Origin: Paraburkholderia kururiensis JCM 10599 = LMG 19447
GTDB lineage: Bacteria > Pseudomonadota > Gammaproteobacteria > Burkholderiales > Burkholderiaceae
Assembly (NCBI RefSeq): GCF_003986935.1
Contig: NZ_RJZE01000017.1
Span: forward strand, 1-64,000
DNA length: 64,000 bases
Direction: 5' to 3'
Shown here: positions 27,425 to 35,472 of the stretch, piece after piece
Position numbering within the stretch: the first letter of the stretch is position 1
Layout of the letters: each line of letters opens with the position of its first letter
Notes under the pieces: generated by a model
Databases searched by the model: none
What the model saw: only the letters and a program-made list of their open reading frames with translations
What the model was told of the DNA's origin: nothing
Made by a program: the position numbers and the translations under genes

Positions 27425-27775
27425 TCACGAGCCGCTAATGCCAGTCAATCCGGGCGTGCGAAAGCGGATCAGGTCCTTGTGGCCAATGCCGTTTTCCGCC
27501 AGCGTCTTCGCGCTGTCAGGCTGAAACGGCTTGCCTGACTTGAACCACTGAACCTGGCTCCAGTCGATCTTCGCGAAGTCCGGGTGGTAGCCGTAGATGC
27601 CCGGCAGAATCTGCGCGGCGAGCGCCCCGAAGGGCGTTTGCGGCGGCACAGGCAGGCAGAACGGCGCGGGGAACATGAGGTGATCTTCCCAGGCCACATA
27701 CAGCAGCGGCGCCGGGAATTTCTCCACCGTGTCCTGCGGGGCAAAGCTATAGGGTTTGAGCGCAACGATAGTCAT
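27425..27775 (-). CDS. dmpO: Phenol hydroxylase component P4 (gamma subunit)
   Basis: 116-aa small hydroxylase subunit, similar in length to DmpO (119 aa). It starts MTIVALKPYSFAPQDTVEKFPAPLLYVAWEDH, with the family-typical FPAPFCLPVPP. It completes the (LNO)2 hydroxylase with the products of dmpL and dmpN. 16 bp after dmpN. Confidence 0.94.
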   Translation of the reverse strand: MTIVALKPYSFAPQDTVEKFPAPLLYVAWEDHLMFPAPFCLPVPPQTPFGALAAQILPGIYGYHPDFAKIDWSQVQWFKSGKPFQPDSAKTLAENGIGHKDLIRFRTPGLTGISGS

Positions 27776-27791
27776 GGCTGCCTCCTGCCGG

Positions 27792-29339
27792 TCAGTTGCC
27801 CGTAGCCTGGCCGCGCCAGGCTGCGAAATTTTTCTGGTCTTCCGAACCTTCGAAGTCCTTGTTGTCGTGTTCGCTGACCTCGTAGTAATCGAGCACGGCC
27901 GCGAGCGGATCGAAGCCCTCCACCGTAGGGTCCGTGCCGGGCTTGAAGCAATGCCCCTGGTAGATCTGATGCACGGGCAGCCACGACTGCACGTACTTCT
28001 CGGGCTCGTGATCGAAGATCTCTTTGCAGTGGTCGCTGCAGAAGTGATAGCGGTTGCCGAGGTAGTCGGACTCGCGCGCGCAAAGCTTCTTTGCGTTGCC
28101 GGGCTCGGTGAACAGCATCGGAATCTGGCAGGTCTGGCACAGCATGGGCAGCGTCTTCACGTAGAAGCGCTCATCGGCCTGCGCACGCTCGCGCCAGTGT
28201 TCGAAGCGCGGCCGGTAGAGCGCATCGAAACTCTCGGGATACTTCGCGGCAAGCCACGTCATCTCGTCTTCGCGCGGCAACCACGTGTGGAACGGCGCCG
28301 CCGCTCCGAAGCTGTAAAACGTGGCCCATGCCTGGTGGCTGATGTGGTCTTTGCCTTCGCAGGCGTCTTTCCAGCCCTTCGGCTCGCGAATGCCGTAGCG
28401 CGCGAGGTCGCGGAACAGTGCGCCGCCGTTCTGCTCGGCGTACATCTCCCAGGCCTCTTTCCAGCTCATGACGCGCTTGGGCTGCATGTAGTCCATCATC
28501 ATTGCGACCAGCGTGAGCAGCCGGTAGCCGCGCCAGAACCATTTGTCGATCCAGCGCTGCACGATGGGCACGTTGCCCGGGTCCTGCTCGAGCATGAACT
28601 TGATGCATTCGATGCCAAGCGTCATGTGGCGCGACTCGTCGGACTGCGCCGAAAACCCGAACGTCACCGTGGACATGTCGCCGTTGTAGGCCGCGCCCGA
28701 CATGAACGGCACGAAGAGCAGATTGGTCAGCACGTACTCGAACGAGAAGCTCACCGCCGTGAGGAACTCGAACGGCCCGGCCGTGCAGGCATCTTCGAAG
28801 AACGACTTCGGCACGGAGAGGTACCAGACGCGATCGAACCAGTGGTTCGAGTGATGCATGCCGTTGAAGAACCGGTTGTACGTCGACATGGCGTGCGTTT
28901 CGGTCTGGTAGTGACGCAGTTCGTCGATGGACTGCATCTGGCACGCCACCCGCGCACCTTCACCGGTGAAATGGCGGCCAACGTGAGCGAAGCCGCGGTG
29001 CGCGTAGTACTCGAGCGGCGTCACGCCCTGAATGAAGAGCTTGAGCGCGTTGATGTAGCGCGCATCGGTTACGCCCAGAAAGGCGTTGTTCTGCGTGAAC
29101 GCGTCGATCACGGCATACAGCTTCTTTTCCTTCTCGCCCTGGTACTTCCAGTAGGCGTCCATGGTGAGGCGGAACGGGTCCACCCATTTGTCCCAGTCGT
29201 GAATCTTGATGCCCTCGTACTGATCGTACGGGAACACCTTCTCCATGGGCTGATACGACGTTTCCCAGCCAAGGCCGCGGGTCATGGCCGCGTAGCGGTC
29301 CTTCAGGCCGAGTTTCTTTTTCAGTACGGGCGTGTCCAT
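27792..29339 (-). CDS. dmpN: Phenol hydroxylase component P3 (alpha, diiron)
   Basis: 515-aa catalytic subunit of the multicomponent phenol hydroxylase (DmpN 517 aa). The diiron motifs are GVTPLEYYAH, SIDELRH and SDESRHM, with the fourth-helix Glu in FSFEYVLTNLLF. It ortho-hydroxylates phenol and cresols, the products of the toluene monooxygenase, to catechols. A C-terminal region has a Cys pair (MLCQTCQIPM) and CSDHCKEIF, as in other DmpN/TouA-type phenol hydroxylases. Confidence 0.96.
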   Translation of the reverse strand: MDTPVLKKKLGLKDRYAAMTRGLGWETSYQPMEKVFPYDQYEGIKIHDWDKWVDPFRLTMDAYWKYQGEKEKKLYAVIDAFTQNNAFLGVTDARYINALKLFIQGVTPLEYYAHRGFAHVGRHFTGEGARVACQMQSIDELRHYQTETHAMSTYNRFFNGMHHSNHWFDRVWYLSVPKSFFEDACTAGPFEFLTAVSFSFEYVLTNLLFVPFMSGAAYNGDMSTVTFGFSAQSDESRHMTLGIECIKFMLEQDPGNVPIVQRWIDKWFWRGYRLLTLVAMMMDYMQPKRVMSWKEAWEMYAEQNGGALFRDLARYGIREPKGWKDACEGKDHISHQAWATFYSFGAAAPFHTWLPREDEMTWLAAKYPESFDALYRPRFEHWRERAQADERFYVKTLPMLCQTCQIPMLFTEPGNAKKLCARESDYLGNRYHFCSDHCKEIFDHEPEKYVQSWLPVHQIYQGHCFKPGTDPTVEGFDPLAAVLDYYEVSEHDNKDFEGSEDQKNFAAWRGQATGN

Positions 29340-29376
29340 TCGTGTCTCCTTCCCTCTCGATTCGATGCTCTGTCGT

Positions 29377-29646
29377 TTAGTGTTTCCAGCTCAGCGTCAA
29401 CTCATCGTCGTCTTCGTCGATATGGCCTGACAACGTGATGAGGTTCACATGCAGCTGCTGCAGGTTGAAGCGTGCGCCGGTCAGGTTCTCGATGGTTTCG
29501 CGGCGGATGGTGAGGCGCCCGGGCGCATCGATCTTGACCATGCCGGGAGATTCCACGGCGACGGCACTGGGGTTGTCCGCAAGGATGGCCTCGACGATCT
29601 GTCTGGATTCCTCATTGGCCTGAAAGGCGATGAATACGTTGGACAT
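29377..29646 (-). CDS. dmpM: Phenol hydroxylase component P2 (effector)
   Basis: 89-aa cofactor-free activator of the MmoB/DmpM family (DmpM 90 aa), required for turnover by the hydroxylase. It begins MSNVFIAFQANEESRQIVEAI and has the conserved VESPGMVKIDAPGRLTI. AGGAA precedes the ATG. Confidence 0.95.
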   Translation of the reverse strand: MSNVFIAFQANEESRQIVEAILADNPSAVAVESPGMVKIDAPGRLTIRRETIENLTGARFNLQQLHVNLITLSGHIDEDDDELTLSWKH

Positions 29647-29709
29647 GGAATGTTCCTGAATTAGGGGCGTTCGGTGAGTGGCTGACGGCGAGTTCGTCGC
29701 ACGGCAACG

Positions 29710-30705
29710 TCAAGGCTCGATACCAAGCTTCGCGAGCCGCGTGCGCAGTTGCTGGCGCACCTCGTCGAGCGCGCTGTGGCCGCTGCCCGGGAAGGCCAGT
29801 TCGGCAACCGGCAGCAGCGCTGCGGCGGCCTGCGCTTCCCAGGTGCGCACCCATTGGGTCAGCAACGCCTTGTTGTCTTCCGATTCGGCGGCCATCGTCT
29901 TCACCACCGCGTCGATCCAGCGTGCGGATTCGTCGTGCCACTCCGGCATGAACGAGGTGAGCATGGCCACCGCGCTGCCGCCGGCAAGTGCCACGTGTCC
30001 GTCGATGAAGCGGTCGTAGACAAGCGGGTACAGCAGGCCGTCCAGCGCGACGTTCTGCGCCACGTAAAGCTCCACCGGGTCCGCGAGAACAAGCGTGTCT
30101 TCGACGTAGCGACGCAGCGTCTGCCAGACGGGGTCGTTCATCCAGGCGTCTTTGGCCTCGTCGAGCACTTCCGGACCGGACATGGACAGCGCGAGCCGCG
30201 TCAGATACTGCGCGACACCCAGGTTGTCCATGGCGTGAAACATGGACGGGGCGGTGAACGCTGTGCCGTAGCCCACGGCGCAGATCTGCGAGTTGTTCAT
30301 GTTGCCGCCCCACGCAACGTGACGCAAAGGCACGAGCACACGCAACGCCTGCGCAGCGAGGGTTTCCGGTATGAGGTCGAACATGCCGCGCGACTCGACG
30401 AATTCGAAGTTCGACTCCATCGTGTCCTGCTGACGGGCGCGCGTCATCGTCCAGGATGCGTAGTAGAACTGACGCGGGTCTTTCAACGCGTACCAGTTCT
30501 CCATACGAATCTCGGTACGCGCACTGTCGAACAGCTCGTGCGCCGGATCCCACGTGGGCCGGTAATGGAAATTCACCGCGGGCTGCGCGCCCATGGTGCC
30601 TTCCTGATAGCGCGAAGCCGTCTTGTCGCCGCCGATGTATTGCGCGACGTGCGCATACGTGTGCCGCAGCGGCTTGATGTCCACTGTTTTCAGATCGATC
30701 GTCAC
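29710..30705 (-). CDS. dmpL: Phenol hydroxylase component P1 (beta)
   Basis: 331-aa structural subunit, the same length as DmpL of CF600. The GTG start at 30705 overlaps the dmpK stop as GTGA, and AGGAG is 5 bp upstream. It pairs with DmpN in the hydroxylase. An upstream in-frame ATG would run through dmpK and has no similarity. Confidence 0.95.
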   Translation of the reverse strand: MTIDLKTVDIKPLRHTYAHVAQYIGGDKTASRYQEGTMGAQPAVNFHYRPTWDPAHELFDSARTEIRMENWYALKDPRQFYYASWTMTRARQQDTMESNFEFVESRGMFDLIPETLAAQALRVLVPLRHVAWGGNMNNSQICAVGYGTAFTAPSMFHAMDNLGVAQYLTRLALSMSGPEVLDEAKDAWMNDPVWQTLRRYVEDTLVLADPVELYVAQNVALDGLLYPLVYDRFIDGHVALAGGSAVAMLTSFMPEWHDESARWIDAVVKTMAAESEDNKALLTQWVRTWEAQAAAALLPVAELAFPGSGHSALDEVRQQLRTRLAKLGIEP

Positions 30706-30959
30706 TGCCTGCTCCTGCTGGTCATGGGTTCGCCTTCTGCCGTGAGCCGCACGACGTTCTGCGCAATGCAGAACTCTTCGAACGCGGCGCGCGGCAACAT
30801 CAGTTCGACGCAAAGCTCAGGTATGCCGACGGAAAATTCGAACTCCACGAATCCCCGCCGGTTGATGCCCGTGACCCTGACGAACCTGCGCGTCGGGTCG
30901 AATGCGTCGTTGTCTTCCTGCCCGAGTGCCGGAGGTCCGGCTACCGGATGTCTGGTCAT
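30702..30959 (-). CDS. dmpK: Phenol hydroxylase assembly protein P0
   Basis: 85-aa DmpK-type protein, thought to help iron loading of the hydroxylase and not needed for turnover. Body: RRFVRVTGINRRGFVEFEFSVGIPELCVELMLPR. The ATG at 30959 was chosen: the sigma54 -12 element at 30992 puts the transcript start near 30980, so AGGAG at about 30970 is in the leader while the ATG at 30977 would have no ribosome-binding site. First gene of the 15-gene operon. Confidence 0.92.
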   Translation of the reverse strand: MTRHPVAGPPALGQEDNDAFDPTRRFVRVTGINRRGFVEFEFSVGIPELCVELMLPRAAFEEFCIAQNVVRLTAEGEPMTSRSRQ

Positions 30960-30990
30960 GGCGCGTGTCTCCTTCATGCCCGGCCATTCA

Positions 30991-31006
30991 TGCAGCCTCC
31001 ATGCCA
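30991..31006 (-). promoter_or_regulatory. Sigma54 promoter of the phenol hydroxylase/meta operon
   Basis: On the minus strand TGGCATGGAGGCTGCA matches the -24/-12 consensus, with GG at 31005-31004 and GC at 30993-30992, 10 bp apart. The predicted start near 30980 leaves a leader of about 20 nt containing AGGAG before dmpK. Confidence 0.82.
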
Positions 31007-31031
31007 CGCGAGTGCCCGAATACCCAAAAAT

Positions 31032-31044
31032 CTCGATAATCGAG
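31032..31044. promoter_or_regulatory. Palindrome CTCGAT-A-ATCGAG upstream of the dmpK promoter
   Basis: Six-bp perfect arms around one base, 26 bp upstream of the -24 element, between promoter and activator sites. This is a plausible operator for the FadR-class GntR protein encoded with the activator (a repressor of this type, AphS/PhcS, silences phenol genes in Comamonas testosteroni). No identical copy was seen at the TMO promoter. Confidence 0.45.
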
Positions 31045-31157
31045 GGAAAACACTGACGAACGGATCGCGCCCAACACCCCACAATCAAGGTTAACCCGGC
31101 CTGGAAAGTGCCTTCCCGCAGCACTCAAGACATTGATTTGCATGGCTGTCTTATGTT

Positions 31158-31173
31158 TTGATGAAGGCCTTTC
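31158..31173 (+). promoter_or_regulatory. Partial upstream activator element
   Basis: TTGATGAAGGCCTTTC shares the left TTGATGAAGG half with the 10364-10379 element but lacks the right TGAA half. It lies 23 bp from the complete copy at 31181. Confidence 0.4.
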
Positions 31174-31180
31174 CGCGCAA

Positions 31181-31196
31181 TTGATGAAATCGTGAA
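31181..31196 (+). promoter_or_regulatory. Upstream activator element of the phenol hydroxylase promoter
   Basis: TTGATGAAATCGTGAA, the same TTGATGA-N5-TGAA element found twice upstream of the toluene monooxygenase promoter, here about 175-190 bp upstream of the -24 box and 62 bp upstream of the divergent activator gene. Confidence 0.6.
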
Positions 31197-31258
31197 ATCG
31201 TCGCCCTTTCCGCTGCCTCGTGGCGAGGAAAGAGGAAAATCTCGACGAAGGAGACATG

Positions 31259-32953
31259 ATGCCGCCCCAACCCGCTCCCTTTCCCTCCGACGCCGACCTG
31301 CGGCGGCTGATTCATTTTTCGGCTGCCGACGGGCGCATCTGGCTCGGCGACCAGCGCATGGTGCTGATCCACGCGGCCGCGCTGGGCGCCTTGAGGAAGG
31401 AGATGATGGAAAGCGTCGGGCCCGCGCCCACGCGCCGCTATTTCACGCGCGCCGGGTTTGCCGCAGGCGAGCGCGATGCCGTGCTTGCGCGCGAAATACG
31501 CGGCAATGCATCGCTCTACGACATGTTCGCCGTCGGCCCGCAACTCCACATGCTCGAAGGTGCGGCGCAGGTCGCGCCGGTACGCTTCGACGTCGATATC
31601 GAAACCGGGCGCTTTGCAGGCGAATTCAGGTGGGAGCATTCGTGGGAAGCCGAAGTCCACCGGCGACACTTCGGCCTGCAAACGGAGCCCGTGTGCTGGA
31701 TGCTGATCGGCTACGCGTCGGGGTACACGAGCGCGTTCATGGGCCGCACCATCCTGTTTCGCGAAACGGCATGCACGTGCAAGGGCGACGCACATTGCCT
31801 GATCGAGGGCAAGCCGCTCGAGGAGTGGGACGACGCTGAAGAGCTTGGGTCGTGGTTCAAGGCCGAGTCGCTGCTCAACACCCTCCAGAGCCTGCAAACC
31901 GAGGTGGAGTCGCTGCGGCTCGAGATCGAGCCGGATGCGAATCGCACGGAATTGACCGGCCAGTCCGAAGCGTTTCGGCATGCCTACGAACTGCTGCAGA
32001 CTGCGGCGCCGACAAAAGTCACCGTGCTGCTCACTGGCGAAACGGGCGTGGGCAAGGAACGCTTCGCCCGCGCGCTGCATGCCCTGAGTCCTCGCGCCGA
32101 CAAACCATTCGTCGCCGTCAACTGTGCGGCGATTCCGCATGCGCTTATCGAATCCGAACTGTTCGGCGCGGAGAAAGGCGCATACACGGGCTCTCAGGCC
32201 GCGCGCGCGGGCCGCTTCGAGCGCGCCGAAGGCGGCACGCTCTTTCTCGACGAAATCGGCGAGTTGCCCATGGACGTGCAGGCGAAGCTGCTACGCGCCA
32301 TCCAGGAGAGCGAAATCGAACGCCTGGGCTCGACACAGGGCCGCCGCATCGACGTGCGCCTCGTCGCCGCTACGAACCAGGACCTGGGCCGCGCCGTGCA
32401 GGAGGGCCGCTTTCGCGCCGACCTGTACTACCGCATCAACGTCTACCCTGTCGTCATCCCGCCGCTGCGCGAGCGCCAGGGCGACATCGAAGCACTGGCA
32501 CGAACCATGCTGGAACGTTTTGCGCGGCTGCACGGCAAGCCGGCACCCAAGTTGACCGATCACGCCTGCGAGGCGCTGCGCAATCACGCGTGGCCTGGCA
32601 ACGTGCGCGAACTGGAGAATCTCGTGGAGCGTGCGGTGATTCTGTCGAGGCCCAACCGCGAGATCGAGGCGAGAGACCTGTTCCCAGGCATCACGCTGCC
32701 GGCAGGCGCGTCCGTGGACCGGCGCGGGCTCATTACCGAAGGCCATGCGCTCCCGGTAGACTGCCGGGCGCTGCTCGAACAGTTGCAGAACTCGGGCGCA
32801 GGGCTGGACGGTCTTGAACGTGCGTTGCTGCGCGAGGCGGTGGACCGCGCGGACGGCAATCTTTCCGCCGCCGCGCGCATGCTCGGACTCACGCGGCCTC
32901 AGCTCAGCTATCGCCTGAGCCGGGATCATGACAAGGAGAATCAGCAATCGTGA
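31259..32953 (+). CDS. XylR/DmpR-class phenol-responsive sigma54 activator
   Basis: 564 aa, close to DmpR (563 aa). XylR_N/V4R sensor (residues about 10-210; [18 protein letters not shown]), a coiled linker ([20 protein letters not shown]), an AAA+ domain with Walker [15 protein letters not shown] loop and Walker [10 protein letters not shown], and a Fis-type HTH ([21 protein letters not shown]). Start: AAGGAG is 5 bp from the ATG at 31259; the ATG at 31256 is too close and a GTG at 31220 lacks a ribosome-binding site. It is divergent from the operon it should control. The last codons overlap the next gene (GTGA). Confidence 0.93.
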   Translation: MPPQPAPFPSDADLRRLIHFSAADGRIWLGDQRMVLIHAAALGALRKEMMESVGPAPTRRYFTRAGFAAGERDAVLAREIRGNASLYDMFAVGPQLHMLEGAAQVAPVRFDVDIETGRFAGEFRWEHSWEAEVHRRHFGLQTEPVCWMLIGYASGYTSAFMGRTILFRETACTCKGDAHCLIEGKPLEEWDDAEELGSWFKAESLLNTLQSLQTEVESLRLEIEPDANRTELTGQSEAFRHAYELLQTAAPTKVTVLLTGETGVGKERFARALHALSPRADKPFVAVNCAAIPHALIESELFGAEKGAYTGSQAARAGRFERAEGGTLFLDEIGELPMDVQAKLLRAIQESEIERLGSTQGRRIDVRLVAATNQDLGRAVQEGRFRADLYYRINVYPVVIPPLRERQGDIEALARTMLERFARLHGKPAPKLTDHACEALRNHAWPGNVRELENLVERAVILSRPNREIEARDLFPGITLPAGASVDRRGLITEGHALPVDCRALLEQLQNSGAGLDGLERALLREAVDRADGNLSAAARMLGLTRPQLSYRLSRDHDKENQQS

Positions 32954-33741
32954 ATACAACCGATCCGGTGCATCCGCTCAGCCTCGCTTTCGCGATCGAC
33001 GCCATGCCGACCGCCGATGCCGGCGCGACCGGCGCGGCCGGCATGCAGACGCTCGCAGACGAAGCCAACGGCGCACATGCCCGTACCCTGGGCGAGCAGG
33101 CTTATCACCAGTTGCGCCAGCACATTATCGAAGGCCGCTATCCGCCGCGCACGAAGCTGCGCGTGGAGCATCTGAAGGACGTCTACGGCGTGGGCGCCGG
33201 CACGCTGCGCGAAGCGCTCACGCGGCTCGTCAGCGACGCGCTCGTGGTGGCCGAAGGCCAGCGCGGATTCCGCGTCATGCCGATGTCGCTCGCCGACCTC
33301 GAAGACATTACGCGTCTGCGCATCCATATCGAAGTGGACGCATTGCGCGAATCCGTACGCCGCGGCGACGGGGCCTGGGAGCAGCGTGTGCGCCAAAGCT
33401 TCGACCTGCTTTCCGGTTTCGAACAACCCGTTTCGGTGGAGAACCGGCCCGCCTGGGAAGTCCATAACCGCCGCTTCCACGAGGAACTGATCTCAGCGGC
33501 GGCGTCGCCATGGACTTATCTGGTGCTGCGCATCCTGTCTCAGCACGGCGAACGTTACCGCCGCGTCTGCATCGGGCTCGAAGATTCGCATCGCGACGTG
33601 CACGAAGAGCATCTACGGATTTTCGAAGCGGCCATGCAACGCGCCGACGCGCGCGCGGCACTCGCGCTGGAAGACCACATCAGCACGACCCTGAACATCG
33701 TGAAAAAAGCCCCGGCAGGCACGCTTCCATTCGACCTCTGA
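32950..33741 (+). CDS. FadR-class (FCD) GntR regulator, AphS/PhcS-like
   Basis: 263 aa. The first 50 or so residues are Ala-rich and unusual; a GntR winged helix spans about 50-115 ([42 protein letters not shown]), then an all-helical FCD domain follows (metal/ligand His and Asp residues in [25 protein letters not shown] and [11 protein letters not shown]). GTG start overlapping the activator stop by 4 nt with AAGGAG upstream, so the two regulators are made in step. In Comamonas testosteroni, aphS/phcS encode GntR-type repressors of the phenol genes; this is the likely counterpart. Confidence 0.88.
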   Translation: MNTTDPVHPLSLAFAIDAMPTADAGATGAAGMQTLADEANGAHARTLGEQAYHQLRQHIIEGRYPPRTKLRVEHLKDVYGVGAGTLREALTRLVSDALVVAEGQRGFRVMPMSLADLEDITRLRIHIEVDALRESVRRGDGAWEQRVRQSFDLLSGFEQPVSVENRPAWEVHNRRFHEELISAAASPWTYLVLRILSQHGERYRRVCIGLEDSHRDVHEEHLRIFEAAMQRADARAALALEDHISTTLNIVKKAPAGTLPFDL

Positions 33742-33764
33742 TGCAGTCCATGCGCTTATGTTTG

Positions 33765-33950
33765 TCAGGGCCGCACCCGTGGAAAGAGACACACCGGCAT
33801 CTTCACGTGCATGTTCGGGTTGCCGCATGTACTGCCGGCGAAATCGACCACACGCGTGCCGTTCAGATGCGCAGCGGCTGCGGAGTCTTGAGAGGATGCA
33901 CAGGCGGCCAGGCCGGCCGTGATCAGCAAAGCAGGAACAATCGATTTCAT
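33765..33950 (-). CDS. Small exported lipoprotein at the end of the efflux operon
   Basis: 61 aa; signal peptide MKSIVPALLITAGLAAC with a lipobox (LAAC), then a short mature part with two further Cys and an HVKMPVC segment. GAGG lies 7 bp upstream. It is 39 bp downstream of the outer-membrane factor gene, so probably in the same transcript. The family is not recognised; the Met/His/Cys residues would suit metal contact, but this is speculation. Confidence 0.6.
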   Translation of the reverse strand: MKSIVPALLITAGLAACASSQDSAAAAHLNGTRVVDFAGSTCGNPNMHVKMPVCLFPRVRP

Positions 33951-33989
33951 ATACCGCCTCAAAGTCATAAACGCCAGTCAAACGAGCCA

Positions 33990-35459
33990 TCACCCACGCG
34001 GCGCCGCCGCAGGCGCTCGCTCCGTCTGGTTCCACCATCCGCCACCCACGGCCTGAAACAGCGCCGCCGTATCCGCGAAACGTGCGGCCCGCGCCTGGAT
34101 GGCGGCCATGCGCGTCGCTTCGCTCGCCTGTTGCGCAACCCACACCGACAAACTCGACGCCTCCCCGGATTGCAGTTGCACGCGAGCAATCGCGAGACTG
34201 CGCGATGCGGCATCGGCGGCGGCAAGCGCGGCCTGCAACGTGCGGGCATCGGCCTGCACGCTTTGCAGCACGTCCGCCACGTTCTGAAACGCGTTGATGA
34301 CCGTGGACCGATACTGCGCAGAGGCCTCGACGAAGGCCGCCTGGGCTGCGCGCTGGCGGTGCAGCAGCGCCCCGCCCTGAAAGAGCGGCTGAGCAACCTT
34401 GCCGATCACGTTGAAGAACTGGTTGTACGGTGTGAACGCATTGGCCACGGCGTTGGGCGAGGTGCCGAGCGCAGCCGTCAGCGAAATTTGCGGCAGGCGG
34501 TTCGCAATCGCCACGCCCACCTGCGCGCTCGCCGCATGCAGCGCCGCAGCCGCCGCGAGAATATCGGGCCGCTGTTCGACGAGCTTCGACGGCACGCTGA
34601 CCGGAAGATCCTCCGGCAAATGCAGTGAGGACAACTCGAAACCGGCGGCGACGTCCTCGTTCGGATACCCGCCAACGAGCGCGACCAGCGCGTCGCGCTG
34701 CAACGCGAGCTGCTTCTGGAGCGGCGGCAAAGCAGCCTGGGCCTGCGCCAACGCCGTCTCCTGCTGCAGCACGTCGGCCTGCGATGCTTCTCCTGCCGCA
34801 TGCTGGCGTTGAACGATATCGACGAGCGAAGTGTCTGCGGCGATCACCGCCTGCTGCGCGCCGATCTGATCGCGCAGCGCGGCCTGATTGATCGCGCCGA
34901 GCACGATGTTCGTGCTCAACGTCACACGCGCCGCTTCGAGTTCGAAGCGCTGGTTGTCGGCCTGCGCCGCCGCGGACTCGATCATGCGGCGGTTCAAGCC
35001 GAACGCGTCCAGCGAATAGGACACCGTGAGTTCGCCCGTATAGAGCGAATAGATGCGCTGATTGTTTGCTGCGACCGGCGCGAGGCTTGCCGTGGAAGTC
35101 TCGTTGCGGCTGCCCGATGCATCGAGGCCGATGGCGGGAAAGAGCGAGCCGCGTTGCGCGAGCACGTTTTCCTGCGCGGCCGTCAGCGCGGCCTGCGCCG
35201 CGGCCACGGTCGGGCTTGCCTGCAGGCCGCGCTCAACCAATGCATCGAGCGTGTGAGACTGAAAAAGCGTCCACCACTCGCCAGATACGTCGCCGCCGCT
35301 CACGAAGCGTTGCGGCGCGGCGCCGTCCGTCATGGGCGGCAACGGCGACCGTGCGTAACCCGCGTTGCCCGGTGCGTCGGGCTGCCGGAAGTCGGGCCCC
35401 ACCGCGCAGGCGGCCAACACGAGCGGCAGCAGCAGGCTGATACGTTTCAATGCGTACAC
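33990..35459 (-). CDS. RND efflux outer-membrane factor (NodT family lipoprotein)
   Basis: 489-aa TolC-like channel subunit. The N-terminal lipobox VLAACAVGPDF is the hallmark of the NodT/OprM group; two OEP repeats follow, rich in Ala/Gln coiled-coil helices. GTG start at 35459 with GGGGA upstream, 13 bp after the pump gene. It forms the outer-membrane exit of the metal pump encoded upstream. Some OMFs of this group serve several pumps. Confidence 0.9.
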   Translation of the reverse strand: MYALKRISLLLPLVLAACAVGPDFRQPDAPGNAGYARSPLPPMTDGAAPQRFVSGGDVSGEWWTLFQSHTLDALVERGLQASPTVAAAQAALTAAQENVLAQRGSLFPAIGLDASGSRNETSTASLAPVAANNQRIYSLYTGELTVSYSLDAFGLNRRMIESAAAQADNQRFELEAARVTLSTNIVLGAINQAALRDQIGAQQAVIAADTSLVDIVQRQHAAGEASQADVLQQETALAQAQAALPPLQKQLALQRDALVALVGGYPNEDVAAGFELSSLHLPEDLPVSVPSKLVEQRPDILAAAAALHAASAQVGVAIANRLPQISLTAALGTSPNAVANAFTPYNQFFNVIGKVAQPLFQGGALLHRQRAAQAAFVEASAQYRSTVINAFQNVADVLQSVQADARTLQAALAAADAASRSLAIARVQLQSGEASSLSVWVAQQASEATRMAAIQARAARFADTAALFQAVGGGWWNQTERAPAAAPRG

Positions 35460-35472
35460 GGTTGTCCCCTGA

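Noticed and set aside
27756-29438. A 560-codon plus-strand frame opposite dmpN
   Set aside because: Shadow reading; dmpN on the minus strand carries intact diiron motifs.
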